A stretch of 64,000 nt of DNA, taken from the NCBI GenBank assembly GCA_002311665.1, contig DBYX01000004.1, forward strand, positions 35,258 through 99,257, given 5' to 3'. Below the pieces are notes generated by a model that did no database searches, was not told where the DNA came from, and worked only from the letters and a program-made list of their open reading frames with translations. A program made the translations under genes and the position numbers. Of the stretch, positions 23,706 through 32,617 are shown piece after piece (positions within the stretch are counted from its first letter, which is position 1; every line of letters starts with the position of its first letter). The DNA comes from Lachnoclostridium sp. UBA1175. GTDB taxonomy: Bacteria; Bacillota; Clostridia; Lachnospirales; Lachnospiraceae.

Positions 23706-26231
23706 ATGAAGCGGAAGCATTCGTTCAATTTCATATGCGGCTGCGCGCTTCTCCTCCTGACGGTCCTGTTGATCGCGGGGGGCTTGTTTCTGTCGCCCTA
23801 CAAGCCGGATGAGATGGACGCTGCCGCGAAAAATCTCGGCCCCTCGCTGAAGCATCTCTTCGGCACGGATCACTACGGCCGCGACGTGTACACGCGCGTG
23901 GCGCACGGCGCGCTGACCACGATGCTGATCGGCGCGATGACGGTGTTGATCGGCGGTATATTCGGCACGCTTGTCGGTGCGCTCGCCGGCTACATCGGCG
24001 GCACATTTGACGCGGTCATCATGCGCATCAACGACTGCCTCCTCGCGTTCCCGAGCATTCTGCTCGCGCTCGTGTTCGTCGGCGTTTTCGGCCCTTCCGA
24101 GAAAAATGTGGTCATCGCGCTCGGCATTCTCTTTGTCCCGAGCATCGCCCGCGTCGTCCGAAGCGACGTGCGGACGCAGCTGCAGTCGGACTATGTCGTC
24201 AACGCGAAGCTGCTCGGCGTTTCCAACGCCCGTATTCTTTTTGTGCACATTTTGCCGAACATCCGCGCCACGCTTCTTGTGACGATGGCGGTCGGCTTCA
24301 ACAATGCCGTGCTGGCGGAGTCGGGCATGAGCTACTTAGGCCTCGGTGTTCAGCCGCCGAAGGCGAGCATCGGACGTATGCTTTCCGAGGGCCAGTCCTA
24401 CCTGCGGAGCGCTCCGTGGACGGTGCTGTTCCCCGGTTTGATCCTCGTGCTCGCGGTGCTCGGCGTCTCGCTTCTGAGCGACGCGTACTCGGGCAATCAG
24501 GGCGACACCGGAAGTCCCGCGAGGATCCGCGCCCGCATCAGCCGGAAACTGGCTGCGGCCGGGTACGGAACGGAGTGCGAGAGCTGTGCGGTATCGGCGG
24601 ACGGAGATGCTTCGACCTGTGCTGACAGCGCGGTGCTGTGCGTACGCAACCTTGCCGTCGGCTTTGAGAAGGCGAACGGATCGCTGCAGACCGTCGTCAA
24701 GGATGTGAATTTTACGCTTCATGCGGGCGAACGGATCGGTATTGTCGGCGAATCCGGCAGCGGCAAGAGTATGACGGCACTGTCCGTGATGGGCCTTCTG
24801 CCCGACACGGCCGGTGTCACGGGACGGATCCTGCTTCGCACGGACGAGGGGCTTGTCGATGTGCTTCAGTGCTCGAAGAAGGAGCTCGCGGTGCTGCGCG
24901 GCGATGTGATGGCGATGGTGTTCCAGGAGCCGATGACGTCCCTGAACCCCACGATGCCGATCGGGCGTCAGATGCGGGAAATGCTCACGCACAACGAGGT
25001 GCATTTGCCGAAGGAGGAGCAGGAGAAACGGCTCGCGGATGCCCTTTTGGAGGTTGAGCTCACGGAGACGGAGCGCATTTTACGAAGCGTTCCGAAGGAA
25101 CTGTCCGGCGGGCAGCGGCAGCGTGTGATGATCGCGATCGCGATGCTGTTGCGGCCGCGTCTGCTGATCCTTGACGAGCCGACGACCGCGCTCGACGCGG
25201 AGACGCGCGACGGGATCCTGGAGCTTCTCGAGGAGCTTCAGAAGAAGCACGGTATGGCGGTTTTGTTTATCTCGCATGAGCTCGCGGTGGTGAGGCGGAT
25301 CTGCCGGCGTGTGCTCGTGATGGACGACGGTCACATCGTTGAGGAGGGAACCGTCAGGGAGATCTTCGAGGATCCGAAGGCGGCGGAGACGAAGCAGTTG
25401 CTCCGCTCGCTCGAGGGAACGGATTTTACGGAGAGAATGCATTGGGCGCCGGACGCCCCGACCATACTCAGTGTGAAGCATCTTCATGTGTACTACGGGA
25501 AGCGGCGAGGCCGCAACCCGCTCAATTATGAGAATAAGGTGCTTGAGAATTTTGCGATGGAGCTGCGCAAGGGCGAGGTGCTCGGCATCATCGGCCGGAG
25601 CGGCAGCGGCAAATCGACGCTTGCGCGATGCCTCGCGGGGCTGATCCCGCGCCAGGCCGGCACGATCGAGACGGATGCGCGCATCGGCATGGTGTTTCAG
25701 GATCCGTACGGCAGCCTGAACCGCGCGAAGACGGTGCAGTGGCTTCTGGAGGAGCCGCTTCGCGTGCGGCAGAAGAAGGAGAGACGTGCGGCGATCCGGT
25801 CGCTGCGCAAGAACGGTTTGACCGGCGAACAGCGGCGAAACCGCAAGAATGAGATTGTCGCAATGTATCGGGAAGCTGCTGAGGAGCGCCGGCGTGAAGC
25901 GCAGGAGATGCTTGCGGCAGTCGGCCTCGGCAAGGAGTACGCGGAGCGCAGGATCACCGAGCTCTCAGGCGGACAGCGCCAGCGAGTCGCGATCGGTATG
26001 GCAATCCTCGGCAAGCCGGACATTCTGATCCTCGACGAACCCGTGTCGGCACTTGACGCGACCGTGCAGGAGCAGGTGCTCGCACTGCTTGCGGACTTCC
26101 ATGACCGCTTCAACCTGACGTATCTCTTCATCACGCACGATGAAGCCGTGATGAGGCGCATGGCGCTCCGGGTGATCTACCTGAAGGGCAGGCAGGATTT
26201 GAGCCCTGACAAGACGAACAAGAACGGTTGA
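23706..26231 (+). CDS. ABC transporter fusion: DppC permease plus two ATPases
   Basis: Encodes 841 residues with three normally separate subunits. Residues 1-270 are a DppC-like permease: HLFGTDHYGRDVYTR, spans, EAA loop LLGVSNARILFVHILPNI, and GMSYLGLGVQPPKASIGRML. ATPase 1 (about 310-570) has Walker A GESGSGKS near 348, signature LSGGQRQR near 465, and LLILDEPTTALD. ATPase 2 (about 585-840) has GRSGSGKST near 629, LSGGQRQR near 753, and ILILDEPVSALD. The two ATPase halves correspond to DppD and DppF. The reading frame is intact throughout, so the fusion is real in this sequence. It completes the operon with the binding protein and DppB. Confidence 0.93.
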   Translation: MKRKHSFNFICGCALLLLTVLLIAGGLFLSPYKPDEMDAAAKNLGPSLKHLFGTDHYGRDVYTRVAHGALTTMLIGAMTVLIGGIFGTLVGALAGYIGGTFDAVIMRINDCLLAFPSILLALVFVGVFGPSEKNVVIALGILFVPSIARVVRSDVRTQLQSDYVVNAKLLGVSNARILFVHILPNIRATLLVTMAVGFNNAVLAESGMSYLGLGVQPPKASIGRMLSEGQSYLRSAPWTVLFPGLILVLAVLGVSLLSDAYSGNQGDTGSPARIRARISRKLAAAGYGTECESCAVSADGDASTCADSAVLCVRNLAVGFEKANGSLQTVVKDVNFTLHAGERIGIVGESGSGKSMTALSVMGLLPDTAGVTGRILLRTDEGLVDVLQCSKKELAVLRGDVMAMVFQEPMTSLNPTMPIGRQMREMLTHNEVHLPKEEQEKRLADALLEVELTETERILRSVPKELSGGQRQRVMIAIAMLLRPRLLILDEPTTALDAETRDGILELLEELQKKHGMAVLFISHELAVVRRICRRVLVMDDGHIVEEGTVREIFEDPKAAETKQLLRSLEGTDFTERMHWAPDAPTILSVKHLHVYYGKRRGRNPLNYENKVLENFAMELRKGEVLGIIGRSGSGKSTLARCLAGLIPRQAGTIETDARIGMVFQDPYGSLNRAKTVQWLLEEPLRVRQKKERRAAIRSLRKNGLTGEQRRNRKNEIVAMYREAAEERRREAQEMLAAVGLGKEYAERRITELSGGQRQRVAIGMAILGKPDILILDEPVSALDATVQEQVLALLADFHDRFNLTYLFITHDEAVMRRMALRVIYLKGRQDLSPDKTNKNG

Positions 26232-26246
26232 TTCTTTGAAAAAAAT

Positions 26247-26287
26247 GCGGTGGATTTTGCCCGAGAGGGCAAAATCCACCGTTTTCG
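26247..26287 (+). terminator. Terminator of the ABC operon
   Basis: Stem GGTGGATTTTGCCC/GGGCAAAATCCACC followed by GTTTTCGTTT. Its outer arm resembles the pepF-side hairpin at 26663. Confidence 0.85.
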
Positions 26288-26324
26288 TTTGCGGAAAGGA
26301 TCGGTTAAAATGGCAAAGTAAAGG

Positions 26325-26624
26325 TTTTACTGTTGAACCATCAGAAATCCCGGAAGTTCAATAGAAAAAGCAAGAGAGAAAAGATGTCAGAATGACCCTG
26401 TTAGAGCCGTTTTACTGTTGAAATATCAAAAAACTAAGTGTTCAACAGAAAGAAACAAGAGAAAGGGACGGTTCGGGGGACCCTGTTTGAGAAGTTTTTC
26501 TGTTGAACCATCGGGAAACCTGGAAGTTCAACAGAAAAAACAAGAAAAAGTGGCTGACAGGGGTGTTCCGACTCGAGCTGCTTTACTGTTGAACCGGCGG
26601 GAAACCCGGAAGTTCAACAGAAAA
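26325..26624. repeat. Array of four palindromes, period 85-86 bp
   Basis: Copies at 26325-26369, 26410-26451, 26495-26540 and 26582-26624. Each is T-rich, then CTGTTGAAC, about 17 bases, GTTCAACAG, then A-rich, so each can form a hairpin on either strand. The 40-odd bases between copies are also related to each other. No gene lies in this 530-base region (26232-26760). Confidence 0.8.
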
Positions 26625-26662
26625 TCTCCGGGTAGAACCGGTTCGAGGCTCGCATAGAAGAG

Positions 26663-26697
26663 AAACCGCGGTGGATTTTCAAAATCCACCGCGGTTT
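26663..26697. terminator. Palindromic terminator-like hairpin after pepF
   Basis: Two perfect 17-base arms (AAACCGCGGTGGATTTT) around one base, 63 bases after the pepF stop. The T-run on the pepF strand is weak. Confidence 0.65.
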
Positions 26698-26760
26698 AAT
26701 TGTTTCCGGGTTTAAAACGGCTTAAACGGCTCCACCGTCACCGATTCAACAGCCTGCGCA

Positions 26761-28563
26761 TCAATCCACAAGCGTCTCAGCCTCGTCGAGAAGCTTGGCG
26801 AATTTGTCGAGGGCCTTGGCGACCGGCTCCGGTGTGGAGAGGTCGACGCCGCCATGTGCGAGTGCCTCGAGCGGGTAGACAGAGTTGCCGAGCGAGAGGA
26901 ACTCGAGGTAGCGCTTGACCGCGGGTTCGCCTTCACGAAGGATGCCTTCGGAGAGTGCGACTGCCGACGAGAATCCGGTTGCGTACTGATATACGTAGAA
27001 CGGGCGATAGAAGTGCGGGATGCGCGCCCACTCGTACTTGACTTCGTCGTCGATCACGATCTCATCGCCGAAGTAGAGCTTGATGAGGTCGCGGTAGATG
27101 TTGCACAGATCCTCGGGAGAAGCGCTCTCGCCGTTCTGTACGCGCCGGTGTGCGATCTGCTCGAACTCGGCAAACATCGTCTGGCGGAACACCGTGCCGC
27201 GGAAGCCCTCAAGAAGATTGTTGATGAGGAACAGGCGGGCGGTGCGGTCCGTCGTCTTCGAGAGAAGATTTTCCGCAAGAAGGTTCTCGTTGACGGTGGA
27301 AGCCACCTCAGCGATGAAGAGCGAGTAGTCGTCATACTGCGGCGGCTGGTTCTCGTGTGTCAGGTAGGTGTGCATCGAGTGGCCCATCTCGTGGCAGAGT
27401 GTGGACACCGAATCGAGCGTTCCCGTGAAGTTCATCGAGATGTGCGGCGTCGTCTTGCAGGAGCCGATGGAGTACGCGCCGGAGCGTTTGCCGACGTTAG
27501 GGAAGACGTCGACCCAGCGGGACGCGAGACCCTTGCGGACGGTCTCCGTGTAGTGTTCGCCGAGCGGAGCCACAGAGGAGAGCAACAGTTCCTTCGCCTC
27601 GTCGTAGGTGTAGGACACGTTGTAGTCCGGCGTGATCGGCGTGTAAATGTCGTAGTAGTGCAGCTCGTCAAGCCCGAGCAGCTTCTTGCGCAGCCGCAGG
27701 TAGCGGTACATCTGCGGAAGATATGCGTGCACGGTCTCCACAAGGCTGTCGTACACGGACTCGGGAATGTTGTAAGCTGCGAGAGAAGCCGCGCGCGCCG
27801 AAGTGTAATGGCGCAGCTTCATCTTCAGCGTGCTCTCCTTGAGCGTGTTCAGATAGGTCGCGCCGAAGGTGTTGATGTGCTTGCGATAGGAGCGGTAGAG
27901 GCTCTCGAACGAGGCTTTGCGGATGTTGCGGTCGCCCGACTCCTGCAGGTGGATGTAGTTTGCGTGCGTCACCTCGATCAGCTTCTCGGGATCCTCGGGG
28001 TTGTCGATCGGGTCAAATGTCATATCCGCGTCCATCAGCATGTCCGCGACATCACCGCCTGCGCCGCAAATGTCGCCGAACGCCGCGATGACAGCCTCCT
28101 CGGCCGCCGTCAGCGTGTGCGCCTTCTGACGCAGCAGGTCCTCGAACACGTGCAGGTACGGCGTCATCTCCGGAGCGTTTTTATACTGCTCCAAAACGTC
28201 GTCCGGAAGCGCGAGGATCTCGGGATCAAAGTACGAGATCGCTCCCAGAAAATGAACGTACACCGAGTCTGCTTTGGTCACCATATTCTGCGACTTCGCG
28301 TCGCGCGCGTCCTCGGTCCGGCGCTGGAACGCATAGCCGTGTACGGCCTCCAGCCGCACCGCAAGCTCGTACAGTGTGCGATACGCATCGACGACTCTCT
28401 CCACGCCCTCGCCGAACGTGCCGCGGAACGCCTCAAGCTGCGCAAGGTCCGCATCCAGCCGGTTGCACTCCTTCTCCCAGCTTTCGTCATCGGCAAATAA
28501 GGACGTCAGATCCCACAGGTATTCCTTCTCTATGTCTTTTCTTTCTTTGACTTGTTCTGCCAT
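26761..28563 (-). CDS. pepF: Oligoendopeptidase F (M3B)
   Basis: Encodes 600 residues, the usual PepF length. The zinc site is HEMGH at residues 390-394 in the block DSVSTLCHEMGHSMHTYL, with the third ligand expected in FIAEVASTVNENLL downstream. The N-terminal part (YLWDLTSLFADDESWEKE) is the M3B-specific start. It is a cytoplasmic zinc peptidase that cleaves short peptides of about 7-17 residues, so it fits next to an oligopeptide importer. The ATG at 28563 has AGGAGG upstream; an extension to 28611 lacks support. Confidence 0.95.
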   Translation of the reverse strand: MAEQVKERKDIEKEYLWDLTSLFADDESWEKECNRLDADLAQLEAFRGTFGEGVERVVDAYRTLYELAVRLEAVHGYAFQRRTEDARDAKSQNMVTKADSVYVHFLGAISYFDPEILALPDDVLEQYKNAPEMTPYLHVFEDLLRQKAHTLTAAEEAVIAAFGDICGAGGDVADMLMDADMTFDPIDNPEDPEKLIEVTHANYIHLQESGDRNIRKASFESLYRSYRKHINTFGATYLNTLKESTLKMKLRHYTSARAASLAAYNIPESVYDSLVETVHAYLPQMYRYLRLRKKLLGLDELHYYDIYTPITPDYNVSYTYDEAKELLLSSVAPLGEHYTETVRKGLASRWVDVFPNVGKRSGAYSIGSCKTTPHISMNFTGTLDSVSTLCHEMGHSMHTYLTHENQPPQYDDYSLFIAEVASTVNENLLAENLLSKTTDRTARLFLINNLLEGFRGTVFRQTMFAEFEQIAHRRVQNGESASPEDLCNIYRDLIKLYFGDEIVIDDEVKYEWARIPHFYRPFYVYQYATGFSSAVALSEGILREGEPAVKRYLEFLSLGNSVYPLEALAHGGVDLSTPEPVAKALDKFAKLLDEAETLVD

Positions 28564-28707
28564 TCGTTTTCCTCCTGATTTTCGCGGTTTTTCCCCTCCG
28601 CCTTTCCTCACATCTTATCACTCCCGGGCTTTCTTGGCAAGATTTTCCGTTGTCGGTTTTTCTTGCATTTTTCGCAGTGTAAAACGATCCGTCACCCGCC
28701 GGTTTCA

Positions 28708-28736
28708 TTGACAGTTTTGGTGATCTATGGTATCAT
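28708..28736 (+). promoter_or_regulatory. Promoter of greA
   Basis: Consensus TTGACA, 17 bases, TATCAT. The leader is about 60 bases. Confidence 0.8.
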
Positions 28737-28803
28737 CTACCTAATGATTTCAAGTTGGATTTGACTGATTTCAATGGATTGTTAAGTTAAGGAGATTTCT
28801 GAT

Positions 28804-29325
28804 ATGGGTTTGCCGGATGAATTGATCAGAGGCCTCACGGAGGGTGACCGCCGCAAGATCCGCAAGGAGCTTTGGACGATCGCCAACGTGGATAAGCCGG
28901 TAGTGTTGAAGGCGTTAAATGAGGCGCGTGCGCAGGGCGACCTCAGCGAGAACGCGGAGTATTCCGCGGCGAAGGCGAAGTTGCGCGCGATGGAGGGCAG
29001 GGAGCGCTATTTGGAGCGCAACCTGGATACGTGTCCGGTGTTCCTGGACTCGGCGGCTGAGGACGAGGTCGGCATGGATGACACCGTGCGGCTGCACTCG
29101 GAGAAGACGGACCGTGACATGACGGTGAAGATCGTGACGTGGATCCGTGTCAACCCGTTGGAGCGGAAGATCAGCGTCGCGTCGCCGATCGGTTCCGCGG
29201 TGTACAGGCACAAGGCCGGTGAGCGCGTGATGGTCACGCTCGACAGCGGAGAGTCGTACTTCGTCACGATCCTCGAGATCGACAAGACGACGGACGATTC
29301 CGACGATGTGATCAATTCCTATTGA
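28804..29325 (+). CDS. greA: Transcription elongation factor GreA/GreB family
   Basis: Encodes 173 residues, slightly longer than typical GreA. The N-terminal coiled coil carries the signature EARAQGDLSENAEYSAAKAKL, whose acidic tip residues stimulate transcript cleavage by RNA polymerase. The C-terminal FKBP-like domain shows SPIGSAVYRHKAGERVMVTL and ends in an acidic tail. It rescues backtracked RNA polymerase. AAGGAG precedes the ATG and a consensus promoter lies upstream. The AEC transporter gene follows 40 bases downstream, perhaps in the same transcript. Confidence 0.92.
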   Translation: MGLPDELIRGLTEGDRRKIRKELWTIANVDKPVVLKALNEARAQGDLSENAEYSAAKAKLRAMEGRERYLERNLDTCPVFLDSAAEDEVGMDDTVRLHSEKTDRDMTVKIVTWIRVNPLERKISVASPIGSAVYRHKAGERVMVTLDSGESYFVTILEIDKTTDDSDDVINSY

Positions 29326-29365
29326 GTGTTGCGTGTTGCGCCCGGCTGAGACGGGCGGGTGAGCG

Positions 29366-30322
29366 ATGAGTGATTTTATATTCAGTTTGAATGCGACCGT
29401 GCCGGTGTTCCTTGTGATCGTGCTCGGCTTCGTGCTGCGGAAAATCGGCCTGCTGAACGAGGAGTTTGCCCGCGTCGGCGACCGGTTGACGTTTCGCGTC
29501 ACGCTGCCGGTGCTTTTGTTCACGCAACTCTCGACGGTGGACTGGTCGGAGAGCTTTGACCTGAAATTCTTTCTGTTTTGCGTTATCGCGACCTGTGTCT
29601 CATTTGGCGTGATCTACGGACTCTCGTGGCTGTTCATCCGCGACCGCGCGACGGTCGGAACATACGCGATGGTGAGCTTTCGCGGCAGCGCCGCGGTGCT
29701 CGGGATCGCGTTCGTATCCAACATATACGACGGAAGCGTCGGGTTCGCGCCGCTGATGATCGTGGCGGTTGTCCCGTTTTACAACTTCTTCTCGGTGCTT
29801 GCGCTGGCGATCAGCGCGAAGAAGGAGGACAATGTCAGATTTTCCGCCTCTTCGGTCGCGTTTGAGGTGGTCACCAACCCGCTGATCCTCGCGGTCGTGC
29901 TGGCGATCCCCGCGGCACATTTCCATTGGGCGGAGTACTCCGCGATGGCGATCCCGCTCAAATTCCTCACCAGCGTCGGCAATATGGCGACCCCGCTCGC
30001 TTTGCTCGTGCTCGGCGCCGGGTTTGAGCACAAGGAGGCCGTGTCGAAGGCACGTCTGGCGCTGACCGCATCGCTCACGAAGCTGGTGCTGCTGCCGGCC
30101 GCGCTCGTGCCCGTCGCGGTGTGGCTCGGATTCCGCAATGAGCAGCTTCTGGCGATCGCCGTGATGCTCGCGTCCCCGACGACGGTAGCGTGCTATATTA
30201 TGGCGAAGAATATGAAGAACGACGCCGCTCTGGCGTCCGGAACGGTCCTTGTCGCGACGCTGCTGTCGCCGCTGTCGATCACGGCACTGGTGTTCATTTT
30301 ACGCGTGCTCGGGTACATCTGA
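29366..30322 (+). CDS. AEC family transporter (auxin efflux carrier-like)
   Basis: Encodes 318 residues, nearly all in hydrophobic spans, about ten in total. The start VPVFLVIVLGFVLRKIGLLNEEF and the segment GDRLTFRVTLPVLLFTQL are typical of the family, as are GNMATPLALLVLGAGF and SPTTVACYIMAKNMKNDAALASG in the C-terminal half. Members export or import small organic acids; the substrate cannot be inferred. The ribosome site is weak (GGGCGGGTGAGC). It follows greA closely. Confidence 0.9.
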   Translation: MSDFIFSLNATVPVFLVIVLGFVLRKIGLLNEEFARVGDRLTFRVTLPVLLFTQLSTVDWSESFDLKFFLFCVIATCVSFGVIYGLSWLFIRDRATVGTYAMVSFRGSAAVLGIAFVSNIYDGSVGFAPLMIVAVVPFYNFFSVLALAISAKKEDNVRFSASSVAFEVVTNPLILAVVLAIPAAHFHWAEYSAMAIPLKFLTSVGNMATPLALLVLGAGFEHKEAVSKARLALTASLTKLVLLPAALVPVAVWLGFRNEQLLAIAVMLASPTTVACYIMAKNMKNDAALASGTVLVATLLSPLSITALVFILRVLGYI

Positions 30323-30340
30323 GGTTTTGCGGATTAACGG

Positions 30341-30369
30341 TTGTTTTTTCGAATACGGTACTATATAAT
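30341..30369 (+). promoter_or_regulatory. Promoter of the PH-domain protein gene
   Basis: TTGTTT, 17 bases, TATAAT; the start codon is 71 bases downstream. Confidence 0.6.
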
Positions 30370-30439
30370 GACTTTAGGCGGCCGCTGCCGCGGAGTGGTA
30401 TCCATCGGCCGGCGGGCCGGCTGAGAAAGGGGTTTCAGT

Positions 30440-30901
30440 ATGATCGATCTGGAAAATGAAGAAATCTTGTGGCGCGACAGAAAGCACTGGATGTGGTTTC
30501 CGTTCTCTTTTACCAAATACTCCGTGACGAAGGAGCATCTCAACCAGGAGGTCGGTTTCTTTAAGACAACGTATGAGGAAACCTTGCTCTATCGTATTGT
30601 GGATGTTCGCCTGGTGCGTACGTTCGGGCAGAAACTGTTCGGCACGGGTACCGTGCAGATCTTCAACCGCGTGGATACGCAGAAGATGATCGAGCTGAAG
30701 AACATTAAGAAGCCGAAGCAGGTGAAGAAGCTGATCTCGCAGCTCGTGGAACAGGTCCGCAACGAGAAGAAGGTTGTCGGCAAGGAGTTCTACGGCATGA
30801 TGGGCGGCGGTATCCCGATGATGGATATGGACGGCGACGGTTTGCCGGATCTTCCGGATTTTGACGACGGTCCGGACGGCGATGACGGCCCTATGCACTG
30901 A
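30440..30901 (+). CDS. PH domain (bPH2/DUF304-like) protein
   Basis: Encodes 153 residues. The first 115 residues follow the bacterial PH pattern: ILWRDRKHWMWFPFSFTKYSVTKEHL, LLYRIVDVRLVRTFGQKLFGTGTVQIFNR, then a closing helix VKKLISQLVEQVRNEKK. The C-terminal tail is glycine- and aspartate-rich (MMGGGIPMMDMDGDGLPDLPDFDDG), resembling a Ca-binding loop but possibly just disordered. There is no membrane span, so it is probably cytoplasmic. GAAAGGGG precedes the ATG. Confidence 0.75.
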   Translation: MIDLENEEILWRDRKHWMWFPFSFTKYSVTKEHLNQEVGFFKTTYEETLLYRIVDVRLVRTFGQKLFGTGTVQIFNRVDTQKMIELKNIKKPKQVKKLISQLVEQVRNEKKVVGKEFYGMMGGGIPMMDMDGDGLPDLPDFDDGPDGDDGPMH

Positions 30902-30960
30902 TGCGTTTTTTTGCGGAAACATTTTTCGCGGAGAACGCTTTGTGATTCCTCGTTTGCCTA

Positions 30961-30989
30961 TTGACAAACGGTAAACGCTGGAATATGAT
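30961..30989 (+). promoter_or_regulatory. Promoter of the acyl carrier protein gene
   Basis: TTGACA, 17 bases, TATGAT; leader about 77 bases. Confidence 0.75.
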
Positions 30990-31072
30990 TCAATCGGTAG
31001 CGGGCGAGGTTTATGCGTTGCTGCGGCCCGTGCCGGTACAATTCTTGATTTATTGAACAAAGGAGTAAGAAC

Positions 31073-31303
31073 ATGTTCGAAAAGATTCTTGAGATCCTGC
31101 AGAATCAGCTTTCCATCGATGTGACCGGTGTTACGGAGGAGACTTCTTTCCGTGATGATCTTCGCATTGACTCTCTGGATCTGTATGAGGTAGTGACGGC
31201 ACTTGAGGATGAGTACGGGATTGAGATTCAGCCGGAGGACCTTGACGGGATCACGACGATCGGCGATGTTGTGGAGTTTCTTGCAAAACGCGGGATCGAG
31301 TAA
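31073..31303 (+). CDS. acpP: Acyl carrier protein
   Basis: Encodes 76 residues, standard ACP size and acidic. The phosphopantetheine site is the Ser of DSLDLYEVV in helix II. The surrounding sequence (FRDDLRIDSLDLYEVVTALEDEYGIEI) is typical of fatty-acid ACPs, and VVEFLAKRG closes the fold. It carries growing acyl chains on its 4'-phosphopantetheine arm. It is not in a fab cluster; neighbours are unrelated, so a dedicated role outside bulk fatty acid synthesis is possible. AAAGGAG precedes the ATG, and it has its own promoter and terminator. Confidence 0.92.
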   Translation: MFEKILEILQNQLSIDVTGVTEETSFRDDLRIDSLDLYEVVTALEDEYGIEIQPEDLDGITTIGDVVEFLAKRGIE

Positions 31304-31358
31304 TCTGTAAGCCGGGAATGTGGCTCGGCGGCATCAATCGAAGAGCGAAAACGAAAAC

Positions 31359-31398
31359 AAAAGACGACACTTTTCTGTGTCGTCTTCTTTTTTGTTTT
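31359..31398 (+). terminator. Terminator of acpP
   Basis: Stem AAGACGACAC/GTGTCGTCTT followed by CTTTTTTGTTTTG. Confidence 0.9.
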
Positions 31399-31464
31399 GT
31401 CGGATATTATGTTACCGTATGCCCGGCCTCGGAGACGCCGGAATCCGCGGCCGATCGGTCGTTT

Positions 31465-32469
31465 TTATTCGTCGCTCCCGCCGTCCGTGTCATCGGGCTC
31501 CTCGTCCGTCTTCTCCGGCAGAAGGTAGCTCAGCTCGATCGGGTATTCGTCCCGCGAGAGCACCGAGACGGTCAGGTCGTCGATGTAGTACGAACAATAG
31601 AGACCTACTGAGTTCGGCAGCTCATCGGTGGTGCCGATGAGGATGCAGCCGTTGGCGACGTCCGACGGCAGGACCGGAACGTAGAATGTGCATTCCGTCC
31701 AGGTGCCGCGGTTGACGCGCACGGAGTTGTAGCGGACGAACCGCTCCTGCTCCTTCATCACGGGGTTGCCGTTCTTATCCAGCGTGCGGGAGCCGTCCTT
31801 CCGGTTGTAGACATAGTCGAGAGCCATCTCCGTGTGGAACGTGTCGTACGCCGTGAACAGGATCGAAGTGGGGGCTCCGAAGCCCTCGTCCTCGTAGTAG
31901 ATCTTGCAGCGCAGGCAGAGCATCTCGCCCACAAGCCGGTTGTACGTGAGGCCGTTGTTGATGCTGAGCTGGAAACCGAAGCCGCTCAGTCCGTGGTACT
32001 CCTGCTTGCGGCGGGATACCTTGACCGAGTAGTAGCCCGAACCGGCGATGCGGTCGGTCGTGAAGATCTCCGCATTGTTGCATGTGTTGAGTGGCGAGAC
32101 GCGGTTTCCGAGGTCGCGCTCGAAATTGTTGGCGTATATGATGGCACCCTGCTCAACCGCAGCGGTCCTGACAAGAACACCCTCGGAGGACCAGGTTGCC
32201 ATGCTGTTGTACCAGCCGTCGCTCAGCGTCCCGATCACCGGCGTAGGAGTTGCGCGGGGAAACCGCGGCGCATACGTCGGAGTCGGTGAAGGACTCGGCG
32301 TCGGCGTGCTCGTGGGAACCGGCTCGGGAGTCGCGGTCGGAACGGGGGTCGGCGTAGGCAGATCCTCCGAACCCGGAAGATCGGTGCACGCGCCGAGAAC
32401 AAGCGTTGCCAGCATAACCAGCGCTATGAATGCGATTGTCGATACCCTTCCGGGGATAGAACGTTTCAT
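31465..32469 (-). CDS. Lipoprotein with carbohydrate-binding-like domain
   Basis: Encodes 334 residues. The signal peptide ends in the lipobox LGAC. A Pro/Thr linker (PTPTPVPTATPEPVPTSTP...) is followed by a beta-rich domain with FERDLGNRVSPLNTCNNAEIFTTD, GSGYYSVKVSRRKQEYHG, WTECTFYVPVL and YIDDLTVSVL. These are the landmarks of CBM4/9-like jelly-roll modules (ligand-exposed aromatic residues and a closing DDLxV strand). The C-terminus is acidic. It probably binds polysaccharide at the cell surface; the ligand is unknown. The ATG at 32469 with CTGGAG upstream is preferred over 32499. Confidence 0.7.
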   Translation of the reverse strand: MKRSIPGRVSTIAFIALVMLATLVLGACTDLPGSEDLPTPTPVPTATPEPVPTSTPTPSPSPTPTYAPRFPRATPTPVIGTLSDGWYNSMATWSSEGVLVRTAAVEQGAIIYANNFERDLGNRVSPLNTCNNAEIFTTDRIAGSGYYSVKVSRRKQEYHGLSGFGFQLSINNGLTYNRLVGEMLCLRCKIYYEDEGFGAPTSILFTAYDTFHTEMALDYVYNRKDGSRTLDKNGNPVMKEQERFVRYNSVRVNRGTWTECTFYVPVLPSDVANGCILIGTTDELPNSVGLYCSYYIDDLTVSVLSRDEYPIELSYLLPEKTDEEPDDTDGGSDE

Positions 32470-32510
32470 AAGGTCATTGCTCCAGTCGTTTCGGCTCATT
32501 TACCCGAAAA

Positions 32511-32539
32511 CAAGGGAGTGGCGCTGAAGCCGCTCCCTT
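32511..32539 (-). terminator. Terminator of the 32618 lipoprotein gene
   Basis: Stem AAGGGAGtGGC/GCCgCTCCCTT with TTGTTTTC following on the reverse strand. Confidence 0.75.
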
Positions 32540-32617
32540 GCAGGTTTCTGATTGTCTCAGATCAAAGGTTTGTCATTGCGACCTCCGGGGAGGACCGAAT
32601 GACTTTCGGAGATCGGG

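Noticed and set aside
26325..26624. CRISPR array
   Set aside because: Repeats vary, the sequences between them are related to each other, and no cas gene is present.
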